From Streptococcus parasanguinis (lineage in GTDB: Bacteria; Bacillota; Bacilli; Lactobacillales; Streptococcaceae), in the NCBI RefSeq assembly GCF_031582885.1, contig NZ_CP133988.1, forward strand, positions 124,001 through 188,000: DNA of 64,000 nt, written 5' to 3'. The notes beneath the pieces were generated by a model. That model saw only the letters and a program-made list of their open reading frames with translations, searched no databases and was not told where the DNA came from. Below, piece after piece: positions 1 through 8,161 of this stretch (positions are counted from its first letter, which is position 1; each line of letters starts with the position of its first letter). The position numbers and the translations under genes are program-made.

Positions 1-1461
1 GCTTTGGTCGAAGCGGATGAAGATGTCCTCGAACGCCTGGGGCAACTCCCTCACCTCACTTTTGCCATTCGTCAGGCTAAAATTAAAAAAGCTCACTACT
101 TGGGAGCTGATGTCGAAAAGACCTTGACCAACCTGGGGGAAGTCTTCTACGGACCACAAGATATCTATACCAAGATGCGGGCAGGCGACTTTGAAATGAC
201 TGATTTCGAAGTCGATGGAAAAGTTTACAAGAATAGCTTTGTTACCTATGAAAACTTCTACCAAAACCATGAGAATGCGGAAATCCGTGAAAAAGCCTTT
301 CGTTCCTTCTCAGAAGGTCTCCGCAAGCACCAAAACACAGCTGCTGCTACCTATCTAGCTCAAGTTAAGTCTGAAAAACTGATCGCAGATATGCGAGGCT
401 ACGACTCTGTCTTTGACTATCTCTTAGCTGAGCAGGAAGTGGATCGTTCTATGTTTGACCGTCAGATTGACCTGATCATGAAGGATTTCGCTCCAGTCGC
501 TCAAAAATTCCTCAAACACGTAGCCAAGGTCAACGGCCTTGAAAAAATGACTTTCGCTGATTGGAAGTTGGATTTGGACAGTGCACTCAACCCAGATGTT
601 ACTATTGATGATGCCTATGACTTGGTCATGAAATCTGTGGCACCTCTTGGGGAAGAATATTCCCGCGAAATTGCCCGCTACCAAACCGAACGCTGGGTTG
701 ATTTCGCAGCCAATGAAGGTAAGGATTCTGGTGGTTATGCAGCCGATCCATACCGCGTTCATCCTTATGTCCTCATGAGCTGGACAGGACGCATGAGCGA
801 TGTCTACACCCTGATCCACGAGATCGGACACTCTGGTCAGTTTATCTTCTCAGACAACAACCAAAGCTACTTCAACGCCCACATGTCGACCTACTATGTG
901 GAAGCTCCTTCTACCTTTAACGAGCTCCTCCTCAGCGACTATTTGGAACATCAGTTTGATGATCCTCGTCAAAAACGTTTTGCCTTGGCTCACCGTTTGA
1001 CAGACACTTACTTCCACAACTTCATCACCCACTTGTTGGAAGCAGCCTTCCAACGCAAGGTCTACACCTTGATCGAAGAAGGTGGTACCTTCGGAGCTAG
1101 CAAGCTCAATAGCATCATGAAGGAAGTCTTGACCGAATTCTGGGGAGACGCCGTTGAAATCGATGATGACGCAGCATTGACCTGGATGCGCCAAAGCCAC
1201 TACTACATGGGGCTTTACAGCTATACTTACTCAGCTGGCTTGGTTATCTCAACAGCGGGATACTTGCATTTGAAGAACTCCGAAAACGGAGCTAAAGATT
1301 GGCTAGACCTCCTCAAATCAGGTGGCAGCAAGACCCCACTTGAGTCAGCCATGATCATCGGAGCAGATATCTCGACTGACAAACCACTCCGCGATACCAT
1401 CCAATTCCTTTCAGACACTGTGGATCAAATCATTGCCTACAGTGCAGAATTGGGGGAATAA
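1..1461 (+). CDS. pepF: Oligoendopeptidase F, M3 family (5' end outside window)
   Basis: Cytoplasmic zinc metallo-oligopeptidase that degrades short peptides. The frame is open from the first base, so about 115 N-terminal residues of a roughly 600-aa protein lie outside the window; no start is claimed. The zinc site HEIGH is encoded at 817-831, and the downstream EAPSTFNE stretch (about 900-925) supplies the third metal ligand, as in M3 peptidases. The C-terminal helical part is complete and the stop is followed 10 bases later by a clear terminator. Family assignment is secure; the exact PepF/PepB subtype is not determined from the sequence. Confidence 0.93.
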   Translation, partial: ALVEADEDVLERLGQLPHLTFAIRQAKIKKAHYLGADVEKTLTNLGEVFYGPQDIYTKMRAGDFEMTDFEVDGKVYKNSFVTYENFYQNHENAEIREKAFRSFSEGLRKHQNTAAATYLAQVKSEKLIADMRGYDSVFDYLLAEQEVDRSMFDRQIDLIMKDFAPVAQKFLKHVAKVNGLEKMTFADWKLDLDSALNPDVTIDDAYDLVMKSVAPLGEEYSREIARYQTERWVDFAANEGKDSGGYAADPYRVHPYVLMSWTGRMSDVYTLIHEIGHSGQFIFSDNNQSYFNAHMSTYYVEAPSTFNELLLSDYLEHQFDDPRQKRFALAHRLTDTYFHNFITHLLEAAFQRKVYTLIEEGGTFGASKLNSIMKEVLTEFWGDAVEIDDDAALTWMRQSHYYMGLYSYTYSAGLVISTAGYLHLKNSENGAKDWLDLLKSGGSKTPLESAMIIGADISTDKPLRDTIQFLSDTVDQIIAYSAELGE

Positions 1462-1470
1462 GAACAATTT

Positions 1471-1505
1471 TCAGACTTAGTTTAATCTAAGTCTGATTTT
1501 TTATT
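1471..1505 (+). terminator. Rho-independent terminator after pepF
   Basis: A perfect 10-bp stem (1471-1480 with 1487-1496, loop of six) is followed by a run of T on the plus strand. It ends the pepF transcript. Confidence 0.9.
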
Positions 1506-1525
1506 AAAATGTTACCAGTTAGTGA

Positions 1526-1554
1526 TTGAAAGCGCTCTTATATTGTGGTATGAT
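1526..1554 (+). promoter_or_regulatory. Sigma-A promoter of the Excalibur-domain gene
   Basis: TTGAAA (1526-1531) and TATGAT (1549-1554) are separated by 17 bp, with a TGG just upstream of the -10 (extended -10). The -35 overlaps a degenerate cre-like stretch (TGAAAGCGCT), but with too many mismatches to call catabolite control. Confidence 0.8.
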
Positions 1555-1589
1555 TATTGTGAAAAATATTACTAAATATGGAGAAAAAA

Positions 1590-2477
1590 ATGAAAAAGTT
1601 TGTCGATTATATCATGGCCCAACCAGTTTGGAAAGTCGTTCTTTACGGTCTCGGAATCCTCTTTATGATTTTTAATCCCAAGATCATTCTTCCTATCCTA
1701 TTTTTTGGTGGTATAGGATTTGCCTGGTATTTTGCTAAAAAGAAACCCAACGCTGCTAAAAGAAATATCGCTGCTATTGCTTCAGTTCTTGCAGTCGGAG
1801 GTGCATACTTAATCAACCCTAATATTGCTTCCATTAAGCAAGAAGAGCAGGCTCAAGCCACTCATTTTGCATCCACTCCTTCTAAAAATGATGAAAGTGC
1901 GAAAAAAGAGGCTGAGGCAAAACGTGAAAAAGAAGTAAAAGAAAAAGCTGAGAAAGAGAAAGCAGAGAAAGCTGAAAAAGCTGAAAAAGAGAAAAAGGCA
2001 AAAGAAGAACAAGAACGAAAAGAAAAAGAAGAGCGCGAGAAAAAGGCGAAAGAAGAACAGGAACGAAAAGAAAAAGAAGAGCGTGAAAAGAAAGAGGCTG
2101 AAGCAAAACAACTTGCTGCTCAAGCTGAGTCTGCCGTACAAGCCTTAGAAAACAATCAAGTAATAGAAAATATTGCTCCAGCTCAAGCTGCCATCGCAAA
2201 TGTAGCTGATCAAGGAACAAAAGATCGCTTAACTCATCGTGTTGGATTAGTACAAAATGCCATTACTGTCAGAGAACAACAAGCTGAACAAGCTCGACAA
2301 GTCGCAGCTGCAACACCTCAACCACAGCCTCAACAAGGCTTTGTATCACAACCTCAACAGGGCTCTTATCGAAATTGTAGTGAAGCTCGCGCTGCAGGTG
2401 CTGCACCGCTATACAGAGGACAAGCTGGTTATAACCCTCGTTTAGATAGAGATGGTGACGGTGTTGCTTGTGAATAA
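1590..2477 (+). CDS. Membrane protein with Lys/Glu coiled coil and C-terminal Excalibur domain
   Basis: About 295 aa. An ATG lies at 1578, but GGAG at 1580-1583 sits six bases before the ATG at 1590, so 1590 is the likely start. The N-terminus has two or three hydrophobic segments (about residues 12-75), then a highly charged region of repeated KEKAEK and EERKEKEE units (about 100-180) predicted as a long coiled coil, a Gln/Pro-rich linker, and a C-terminal Excalibur-type domain ending in DRDGDGVACE with paired cysteines, a calcium-binding motif known from extracellular proteins. Function is unknown; a surface-exposed, membrane-tethered calcium-binding protein is my inference. It overlaps the next gene by 26 bases. 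Confidence 0.8.
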   Translation: MKKFVDYIMAQPVWKVVLYGLGILFMIFNPKIILPILFFGGIGFAWYFAKKKPNAAKRNIAAIASVLAVGGAYLINPNIASIKQEEQAQATHFASTPSKNDESAKKEAEAKREKEVKEKAEKEKAEKAEKAEKEKKAKEEQERKEKEEREKKAKEEQERKEKEEREKKEAEAKQLAAQAESAVQALENNQVIENIAPAQAAIANVADQGTKDRLTHRVGLVQNAITVREQQAEQARQVAAATPQPQPQQGFVSQPQQGSYRNCSEARAAGAAPLYRGQAGYNPRLDRDGDGVACE

Positions 2478-2916
2478 GAAATTATCTATTCTCATTTTGT
2501 CCATTTGCACAATGTCTTTGCTTACTATTTTATATATGAATTTTAAAAAGAGAGAAATTATTACCCCAAATACATACCAGGAAGCAATGACTTACGTCAA
2601 AAAGATTCATCTATCTGAGGTACAAGAGAAAATCGACAATAAAGAAGATTTCATCCTCTATATTGGTCGAGAATCATGTCCATTCTGTCAAAAATTCGCT
2701 CCCAAATTAGCAGTTGCTATTCAAAAAACGAATCAGACTGTTTATTATCTTGATAACGATTCAAAAGAGCGAAAAGACATCACAGCCTTCGCCCATGATA
2801 TGAATATCAAGACGGTACCAAGTTTGTCATCTTTTAAAAAAGGTAGTAAAGAAAACTATTTAAAAAAAGGTAGCAAATCAAGTATCGAAGAGATTATGGA
2901 GCTCTTGACTCAATAA
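2452..2916 (+). CDS. Membrane-anchored thioredoxin-like protein (CPFC motif)
   Basis: 154 aa if read from the ATG at 2452; GTG at 2470 is an alternative start, and no strong ribosome binding site decides. A hydrophobic segment at about residues 11-29 anchors it, followed by a thioredoxin fold with CPFC at 76-79 and a cis-proline-like TVPS stretch near residue 131. It resembles the bacteriocin transport accessory / PedC-like thiol-disulfide family. The 5' end overlaps the Excalibur gene, whose C-terminal domain has paired cysteines, so this protein may form or repair that disulfide (inference). Confidence 0.8.
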   Translation: MVTVLLVNKKLSILILSICTMSLLTILYMNFKKREIITPNTYQEAMTYVKKIHLSEVQEKIDNKEDFILYIGRESCPFCQKFAPKLAVAIQKTNQTVYYLDNDSKERKDITAFAHDMNIKTVPSLSSFKKGSKENYLKKGSKSSIEEIMELLTQ

Positions 2917-2938
2917 GTCAATTTAAAAATGTCAATAC

Positions 2939-2984
2939 AAAAAGAGTAAGATAGAACGATTCGTTCCCATCTTACTCTTTTTTA
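2939..2984. terminator. Bidirectional terminator between convergent genes
   Basis: A 12-bp perfect stem (2941-2952 with 2969-2980) has A-tract and T-tract on either side, so it can end both the plus-strand thiol gene and the minus-strand trxA operon. Confidence 0.9.
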
Positions 2985-3299
2985 CTAACTCAACTCCGCC
3001 ACAATGGCCTTAATTTGTGCTGCAGTATGCACTCCTGCTACTTGTTTAACAACCTGCCCATCTTTTTTAAAGAGCAAGGTTGGGATAGACATAATGCCGA
3101 AAGCACGCGCTGTATTTGGATTTTCGTCAACGTCCATTTTAACAATTTTCAAGACATCTTCTGAAAGTTCTTCAGACAATTTGTCCAAGATTGGACCTTG
3201 CATACGACATGGACCACACCAGGTCGCCCAGAAGTCTACCAAGACCAATCCTTCTTTCGTTTCTACTTCAAATGTTGCGTCTGTAATTGCTTTTACCAT
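2985..3299 (-). CDS. trxA: Thioredoxin
   Basis: Classic 104-aa cytoplasmic thioredoxin, a general protein disulfide reductase that works with thioredoxin reductase. Active site WCGPC at residues 27-31, conserved VDFWA before it and cis-Pro SIPT near residue 74. It starts 12 bases after the DUF4649 gene and shares its promoter at 3568-3596. Confidence 0.97.
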   Translation of the reverse strand: MVKAITDATFEVETKEGLVLVDFWATWCGPCRMQGPILDKLSEELSEDVLKIVKMDVDENPNTARAFGIMSIPTLLFKKDGQVVKQVAGVHTAAQIKAIVAELS

Positions 3300-3311
3300 T
3301 GTTTTTCTCCT

Positions 3312-3536
3312 TTAGTTTTTGTATTGATCCAGGTCTTGCTTCATCAAATAGAAGAAGACATCTCCGTAAGTTCCATGGTAATCGAGTTCGTGCCCATTAT
3401 AGGTCAATTTTTGTACAGGATAGTAATCCGCTACACCAATCAAGCAAGTCTGTTGGGAGCGTTCAAACTCTTCATAGGAATCAAAATGCATGACTCTTTC
3501 TTGCTTTGCACCATCTAGATATGTAATATCAATCAT
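3312..3536 (-). CDS. DUF4649 family small protein
   Basis: 74-aa soluble protein rich in Tyr and acidic residues, with no signal peptide or membrane segment. It resembles the streptococcal DUF4649 family, whose function is not known. First gene of a two-gene operon with trxA, which hints only at co-expression with thiol metabolism. Confidence 0.75.
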   Translation of the reverse strand: MIDITYLDGAKQERVMHFDSYEEFERSQQTCLIGVADYYPVQKLTYNGHELDYHGTYGDVFFYLMKQDLDQYKN

Positions 3537-3567
3537 ATCAGTAACCTCTATTTCTTAAGATGTATCC

Positions 3568-3596
3568 ATTGTAACACTGTTCATTACATCTGTCAA
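3568..3596 (-). promoter_or_regulatory. Promoter of the DUF4649-trxA operon
   Basis: On the minus strand TTGACA (3596-3591) and TACAAT (3573-3568) are 17 bp apart, a near-consensus sigma-A promoter about 30 bases before the first gene. Confidence 0.85.
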
Positions 3597-3651
3597 ACAA
3601 AACGACTTCCTCAGAATGATGGATCTTGTGCGAAAAGGAAAAGACGACAAA

Positions 3652-3676
3652 ACAAAAAATCTCCCCGAAGGGAGAT
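3652..3676 (-). terminator. Terminator downstream of cadD
   Basis: A 7-bp GC-rich stem (3659-3665 with 3670-3676) with a four-base loop is followed on the minus strand by a T run. It ends the cadD transcript. Confidence 0.85.
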
Positions 3677-3723
3677 CGATCTGGTTTATTTTACCTTACA
3701 GTACTAGGAACCGTAGCCGAAGA

Positions 3724-4368
3724 TTATACTGGATAAAACCGTTCTAGAGAAGGCGACGAACCGAAGATTGTAGGCTCTATCGTGCCATTTTCATACATGA
3801 TGTATAGTCCAAGTGTAATGAATACTAAGGGCACAACGATTCGCTCATATTTTTCAATTGTCTCGGATATTAACGGCATAGAGGATAGCACACGACTAAG
3901 CTCGCAAAAGATAATTATGCCGATTGCAAACACAAGCAACGCCACGAGTGTCTGTGACCAATCTAACGAAGCAAAATAAGGTATATAGATACCTAAATTA
4001 TCTCCGCCAGACGCAATTGTCAGCAATGTAACTGTCCAAAACAGTTGATTTGCCTTGCTTTGTTCAAATCTTTCAATAATTTCTTCCTCTTCTTCCTCAC
4101 CTTCTCCAACAATTGCAAAGCGAATCCCTAAATAGATAGGGATTAAACCAAGCAATCCAACCATCCATGCTTCAGGCACGAAATTGACGACATAAGCAGC
4201 AACTAAACTCGCCCCTACAAGTAAGCCTGTGCCTAGATATTGCCCCGCATAAATATGCCATTTCTGTTTATTCTGTGATAGCTGTGCAAATAAAATAATT
4301 AAAATAATTAAATAATCGATACTGGTGGAAATATAAACACCAATAGCAGATATGATTGTCTGTCCCAT
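3724..4368 (-). CDS. cadD: CadD family cadmium resistance transporter
   Basis: 214-aa membrane protein of the CadD family, efflux carriers that give cadmium (and sometimes zinc) tolerance. Hydrophobic segments cover roughly residues 5-30, 40-65, 70-90, 110-130, 138-160 and 178-198, with an acidic cytoplasmic loop (run of seven Glu/Asp-like residues near 94). The last ten codons lie inside a copy of a dispersed repeat (3729-3772), so the natural C-terminus has probably been replaced or extended by that repeat. No CadC/CadX regulator is present. The gene sits next to a MobV-like oriT, a sign of arrival on a small mobilizable plasmid. Confidence 0.87.
   Translation of the reverse strand: MGQTIISAIGVYISTSIDYLIILIILFAQLSQNKQKWHIYAGQYLGTGLLVGASLVAAYVVNFVPEAWMVGLLGLIPIYLGIRFAIVGEGEEEEEEIIERFEQSKANQLFWTVTLLTIASGGDNLGIYIPYFASLDWSQTLVALLVFAIGIIIFCELSRVLSSMPLISETIEKYERIVVPLVFITLGLYIMYENGTIEPTIFGSSPSLERFYPV
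3729..3772. repeat. Partial copy of palindromic repeat at the cadD 3' end
   Basis: 44 bases match 4690-4733 in the same orientation at 39 of 44 positions. It forms one flank of the cadD insert, and codes for the last residues of CadD. A shorter third match to the inner part (GTAGCCGAAGATTAT) lies at about 3713-3726. Confidence 0.8.
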
Positions 4369-4529
4369 AAAAAACTCCTGTATTAGTCAGTAATAAATCA
4401 GCAGATTTTAGGGAAACACAGACACATTAATTTAGCTATCGCTAGTGGGTAATGTCGAACGTAGGAAAGCATTTTACTCCTCCTCAAAACGTAGTTACAA
4501 AGTATTTTCTAACTGGAATTTGGTGACTA
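4369..4529. other. cadD upstream region
   Basis: Non-coding. On the minus strand a weak promoter can be read (TCGACA near 4460 and TAAATT about 18 bp on), and AGGAG precedes the cadD ATG. I see no clear operator for an ArsR-type regulator. Confidence 0.35.
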
Positions 4530-4574
4530 CTTCCATGTAAAGTATAACCCACTATACTTTACTTCGTAAAGTGT
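4530..4574 (-). other. oriT: MobV (pMV158/pUB110-type) origin of transfer
   Basis: Read on the minus strand, this has the two overlapping inverted repeats typical of MobV origins: ACTTTAC-GAA-GTAAAGT (4572-4556) and GTAAAGTATA-GTGGGT-TATACTTTAC (4562-4537), then CATGG. From known pMV158 biology the relaxase nicks TAGTGTG|TTA; here the site reads TAGTGGG|TTA, one base different, which would place the nick between 4548 and 4547. No relaxase gene is present in the window, so the site could only work in trans. Confidence 0.75.
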
Positions 4575-4651
4575 AGGCTCTCCGAGGGAGCTTGCAGACT
4601 GCTACTATTTGAGTTTTTGTAGTCTCCAAAATTGTGGCCGATAAAACCTCA

Positions 4652-4684
4652 ATAAAAAAGCCCCCTGAATTCAGAAGGCTCCAT
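4652..4684 (-). terminator. Terminator of rpsO
   Basis: On the minus strand AGCC/GGCT and TTCTG/CAGGG pair around AATT (4659-4680), followed by a T run. This places the 4690-4785 repeat inside the rpsO 3' untranslated region. Confidence 0.7.
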
Positions 4685-4689
4685 TCTTG

Positions 4690-4785
4690 CTGGATAAAAC
4701 GTTTCTAGACAAGGCGCCGAGCCGAAGATTGTACTGATGGTACATCGAGGCGAAGTCAACGAAGTATAGAAACGTTTTAGACGCA
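4690..4785. repeat. 96-bp palindromic repeat element (BOX-like)
   Basis: Outer 12-bp inverted repeats AAAACGTTTCTA (4696-4707) and TAGAAACGTTTT (4767-4778) enclose inner pairing arms (GTAC at 4731-4734 with GTAC at 4740-4743, and surrounding GC-rich arms). The left 44 bases recur at 3729-3772. The style, structured and about 100 bp with GCGAAGTCAACGAAGTATA near one end, recalls streptococcal BOX-type small repeats, but I cannot assign it to a named family. Confidence 0.75.
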
Positions 4786-4788
4786 AGA

Positions 4789-5058
4789 TTAACGACGAAG
4801 TCCAAGAGAGTTGATCAACTCACGGTAACGGTTAACGTCGTTTGTACGAAGGTAAGCCAACAAGTTACGACGGCGACCGATTTTCTTCATCAAACCACGG
4901 TAAGTAGCGTGGTCTTTTTTGTGTTGTTTGATGTGTTCGTTCAAGTGGTTGATTTCCCAAGTAAGGACAGCAACTTGTACTTCTACTGAACCAGTGTCAC
5001 CTTCGTGACGTGCGTATTGTGCAATGATTTCATTTTTTTTCTCTTTTGAGATTGCCAT
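4789..5058 (-). CDS. rpsO: 30S ribosomal protein S15
   Basis: 89-aa S15, which binds the central domain of 16S rRNA early in 30S assembly. Starts MAISKEKK at 5058 after AAGGAG; a longer in-frame reading to 5118 is not needed because S15 is 89 aa. Conserved [11 protein letters not shown] and RRRNLLAYL segments are present. Monocistronic, with its own promoter and a leader that may be bound by S15. Confidence 0.98.
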   Translation of the reverse strand: MAISKEKKNEIIAQYARHEGDTGSVEVQVAVLTWEINHLNEHIKQHKKDHATYRGLMKKIGRRRNLLAYLRTNDVNRYRELINSLGLRR

Positions 5059-5084
5059 GATAAGCTCCTTTTCTTTATGCTCTA

Positions 5085-5177
5085 TCCGAGTGGCAGGTTT
5101 GGCATATCCTGCTACCAAGAAAGAGTTAGTTGTCTATTCGACCTTCTTATTCTACCAAGATTTCATCTTTCTGTCAA
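5085..5177 (-). promoter_or_regulatory. rpsO promoter and possible S15 autoregulatory leader
   Basis: Minus-strand TTGACA (5177-5172) and TAGAAT (5154-5149) with a 17-bp spacer form a strong promoter. The leader just before the gene can pair GCAGG with CCTGC and TTGG with CCAA in an interleaved way (about 5090-5118), a layout reminiscent of S15 leader pseudoknots. The promoter is well supported; the regulatory reading is inference. Confidence 0.7.
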
Positions 5178-5265
5178 ACACTTATGTTTCCTTCAAGATG
5201 GATTTTTAAGATGAACCTCAAGAATTTGAACGGTTTGATGGAGCATTCTTCTAGCAAGTTATTCA

Positions 5266-5299
5266 AAAAGACAAATATCTTTTAGGATATTTGTCTTTT
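5266..5299. terminator. Terminator of the Cna_B adhesin gene
   Basis: A perfect 14-bp stem (5266-5279 with 5286-5299) with T runs on both strands lies just downstream of the minus-strand adhesin gene. Confidence 0.9.
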
Positions 5300-5312
5300 A
5301 AGGGTATGAATC

Positions 5313-7976
5313 TTATTTTTCTTTCCGTTTACCACGCAAGAGCAAAGCCAATGCAAAAACTGCTAAAAGTGCACCGAGTATGGTCAACCCGTATGCAACA
5401 ACTTCACCAGTTGATGGGAGAATTTTTTTCTTTCCTTCTCTTGGTGTGGTTGGAGTTTCTGGTTTTTCCGGCTTGCTTGGCGGTGTTGTAGGAGGTGTTG
5501 TTGGCGGTGTCGTCGGTGGTGTTGTAGGAGGTGTTGTCGGTGGTGTACTTGGTGGAGTGGTCGGAGGTGTTGTTGGTGGCGTATGACGGTTGGTTACCGT
5601 GAAACCATCAATAGTTGTTGTATAACCAACTACTGGATCCTCTGTAATGGTGTAAGTAATCTTCTTACCTTCCTTGTATACGGGTAGATCCGTAAAGCTT
5701 GCCTGCCAATTATCAGTAGCTGTGATTTCTTTTACAGCCACTTCTTGACCATCCGCAAGGAGACGAACGGTGATTTTTTCAGGACGAAGACCATCTTTGT
5801 TGTCTGCGTCATCCCAGATCTTCTTAACCGCTACTTCCGTTACTTCTGGCGTGCGGCTATTAGTGATCACTACATTTCCCTTGTTACTGTCATCAACCGT
5901 ACTAGTATAGCCTTTGACTGTTCCAACTTCTTTCACTTGGTACTGAATCTCTTTGCCTTTCGCTTTTAGAGGCAAATTGCTAAAGGTATGAGTCCAGTTA
6001 TTTTTAGCAGAAAGTTCCACTTCTTTTCCTTGAGCTTTGCCGTCTGCATAAAGCTGTACCTTAATGGTGTTTGGACGTTTTCCATCTTGGTCATTGTTGT
6101 CTTCCCAACGTTTTGTAACAGTGACGCTGGTTTTACCTGGCTTGTAGCTATTGGTAATAGTTGTTCCATCAATCGCAGCAGAGTAATTGGCTACTGTGTC
6201 TTCTGTGACTGTGTAGACAATTTGTTTACCGTTATTGTATTTTGGAAGATTTGTAAAGACTGTCTTCCAATCAGTCGCTGCACTTAGCTCTTGGCTAGCT
6301 ACTTCTGTACCATCTGCAAGGAGACGAACAGTGACCTTGTCAGGACGAACGCCATCTTGATTATCATTATCTTTCCAGATCTTCGTTACTGGAATTTCAA
6401 CAACTTCTGGTGTACGGCTATTGGTAATATTGGTTCCTTCGATAATTGTTTCATAGCCTTCAACAGGTTCTTCTGAAACAGTGTAGGCAATGAGATTACC
6501 AGCATCATCGACCACATCGAGATTATCAAACTGATAAGCCCAAGTTCCTGCAGCATCTGGTTTCACTTCTTTAGAAGCAACTTTAACTCCATTTGCTAGG
6601 AGGTTGACGGTGATTTTTGATGGACGCTTGCCATCTTGGTTATCATTATCATTCCATGTCTTTTGACCAGCAACGCTTGTTTTTTCTTTTTGGTTTACGA
6701 CATCACGAGAAATCGCGAGGTCATTTCCAAAATCATCCTTGCTGATCTTGATAGGTTCTTCAGAGAGCACATAGCCTGTCGGAGCTTGAATTTCTTTAAC
6801 CGTATAAGCCTGCTTGATCAAGCCCGTAATGGTGCCAACACCATTCTCATCTGTCGTAATGGTTCCAACTTGCTCACCTGTATCATCTGCTGTCACAGCA
6901 AAAACGGCACCTGCAAGCGCTTGACCATTTTCACCTTTTTTGTGAATCGTGAATGAGTACTTCTCACCATTAAATTGTCCATCAAAGAACTGATACAGAA
7001 TGTCTGCTACCTTATTTTGCTCCTTGATTTCTGAAGCTGTCATTGTCGCATTGTTTTTAAAGGATGTATTGATGGCTGGAACCTTGTCCAGATAGACATC
7101 ATAGCGAACAGTCATCCCTTGTTCAGGAGCTAGATCTCCAATATGAACCGTTAGAGAACGACCGTCGGCGCTGACAACAGGGGAATAATTTTTAGTAACG
7201 TTTGTGGTATCTTTTAAATGATAAGCCCCATCTTCGTCACTGACCTGCCAAGTTCCTGTATGGATGTTGACAGAATCTGCTTTGATCTTCCCATCTGTAA
7301 AGGCCAATTGGTCTTTAATGTCAATATTATGAAGGGCTGTGTGGCCTTGATTGATGTTCAAGGTATAGGTCAATTTTAATTTATCATCTGAGTTGGTCCA
7401 CCCCCACTTGCTAAAGACTTCTGGAGTAGGAGGATTCTCACCTGGATTGACCCCTTTGTAATCGATATTCCCACCCGAAATCACTTTCTTATCGATCGTA
7501 AGAGTAAAATCAAGTGTCTTTTGTCCTTTGACGACTTGGTGGTCTACACGCGCAAAGAAACGCAGTTTCCCTGTCACATTGGCCATTCTTTCAGGATAGT
7601 CCGTATAGGTTACGGTGATGACCTTTCTTTGATCATCTACCGTTGCTGTCGCAACTTTTTGACCACTTGGATCCAGCAGGTCAATGGTATCCGTTTCAAA
7701 GACCTTAAAGTCATCTCCAAGTTGGATAACGGTCTGATCTCCCTTTTTTACACGTCCATTCGGCAACACAAAGTTTGCTTCAACTTGAAAACTCTCCCAA
7801 ACACCGAGTGGATCTGTAATCGCTCCACCAGTTGATTTCGAGATGTTTACAGATGTCACAACATCATTGATCGTATCTGCATGGACTTTAGATGGACTAT
7901 TGGGTCTTGCAAATCCTAAAGCCGCTAGTAAAAATAGGGCAACTGTTGTCACAACAGAATAGAGCCACTTTTTCAT
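5313..7976 (-). CDS. LPXTG-anchored Cna_B repeat surface adhesin
   Basis: About 887 aa. The start at 7976 (MKKWLYSV) follows AAGGAG; an upstream in-frame ATG at 8060 lacks a site. Order: signal peptide (1-34), adhesin-like N-terminal beta domains (about 35-340), a SpaA/prealbumin-like domain (about 345-425), four Cna_B repeats beginning near residues 432, 527, 619 and 714 (each with a W-D-D/N-N-D-x-DG-x-RP motif), a PPTTP-repeat wall-spanning segment (about 792-850), then LPSTG at 853-857, a membrane helix and RGKRKEK tail. Sortase A would attach it to peptidoglycan. Likely a host or salivary ligand binder; the ligand cannot be told. Has its own promoter and terminator. Confidence 0.93.
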   Translation of the reverse strand: MKKWLYSVVTTVALFLLAALGFARPNSPSKVHADTINDVVTSVNISKSTGGAITDPLGVWESFQVEANFVLPNGRVKKGDQTVIQLGDDFKVFETDTIDLLDPSGQKVATATVDDQRKVITVTYTDYPERMANVTGKLRFFARVDHQVVKGQKTLDFTLTIDKKVISGGNIDYKGVNPGENPPTPEVFSKWGWTNSDDKLKLTYTLNINQGHTALHNIDIKDQLAFTDGKIKADSVNIHTGTWQVSDEDGAYHLKDTTNVTKNYSPVVSADGRSLTVHIGDLAPEQGMTVRYDVYLDKVPAINTSFKNNATMTASEIKEQNKVADILYQFFDGQFNGEKYSFTIHKKGENGQALAGAVFAVTADDTGEQVGTITTDENGVGTITGLIKQAYTVKEIQAPTGYVLSEEPIKISKDDFGNDLAISRDVVNQKEKTSVAGQKTWNDNDNQDGKRPSKITVNLLANGVKVASKEVKPDAAGTWAYQFDNLDVVDDAGNLIAYTVSEEPVEGYETIIEGTNITNSRTPEVVEIPVTKIWKDNDNQDGVRPDKVTVRLLADGTEVASQELSAATDWKTVFTNLPKYNNGKQIVYTVTEDTVANYSAAIDGTTITNSYKPGKTSVTVTKRWEDNNDQDGKRPNTIKVQLYADGKAQGKEVELSAKNNWTHTFSNLPLKAKGKEIQYQVKEVGTVKGYTSTVDDSNKGNVVITNSRTPEVTEVAVKKIWDDADNKDGLRPEKITVRLLADGQEVAVKEITATDNWQASFTDLPVYKEGKKITYTITEDPVVGYTTTIDGFTVTNRHTPPTTPPTTPPSTPPTTPPTTPPTTPPTTPPTTPPSKPEKPETPTTPREGKKKILPSTGEVVAYGLTILGALLAVFALALLLRGKRKEK

Positions 7977-8075
7977 AAACGATTTTTCTCCTTTTTCTAC
8001 GTTTACTAGATAAGGTATGTGAGTCGAAAAATTATCACTACATATTGTGATTTTATGCACAACCCATCTTTTTTC

Positions 8076-8104
8076 ATTATAATCGATTTACTTTGAGAAG
8101 ACAA
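8076..8104 (-). promoter_or_regulatory. Promoter of the adhesin gene
   Basis: Minus-strand TTGTCT (8104-8099) and TATAAT (8081-8076) are 17 bp apart, leaving a leader of about 95 bases before the ATG at 7976. Confidence 0.75.
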
Positions 8105-8161
8105 GCTAATATATATGCTTTTTGTATTTTAAGTACATTTTTTTGAAACAAAGAAAAAATA

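Noticed and set aside
1520-1545. cre site for CcpA at the Excalibur gene
   Set aside because: The best alignment with the consensus has at least two mismatches in fixed positions.
1809-2220. Long antisense frames opposite the Lys/Glu-rich region
   Set aside because: They are the mirror of a low-complexity coding repeat (AAA and GAA codons) and read as poly-Phe/Leu, without ribosome binding sites.
5380-5586. Plus-strand Gly/Val-rich frame
   Set aside because: It is the antisense of the PPTTP repeat of the adhesin.
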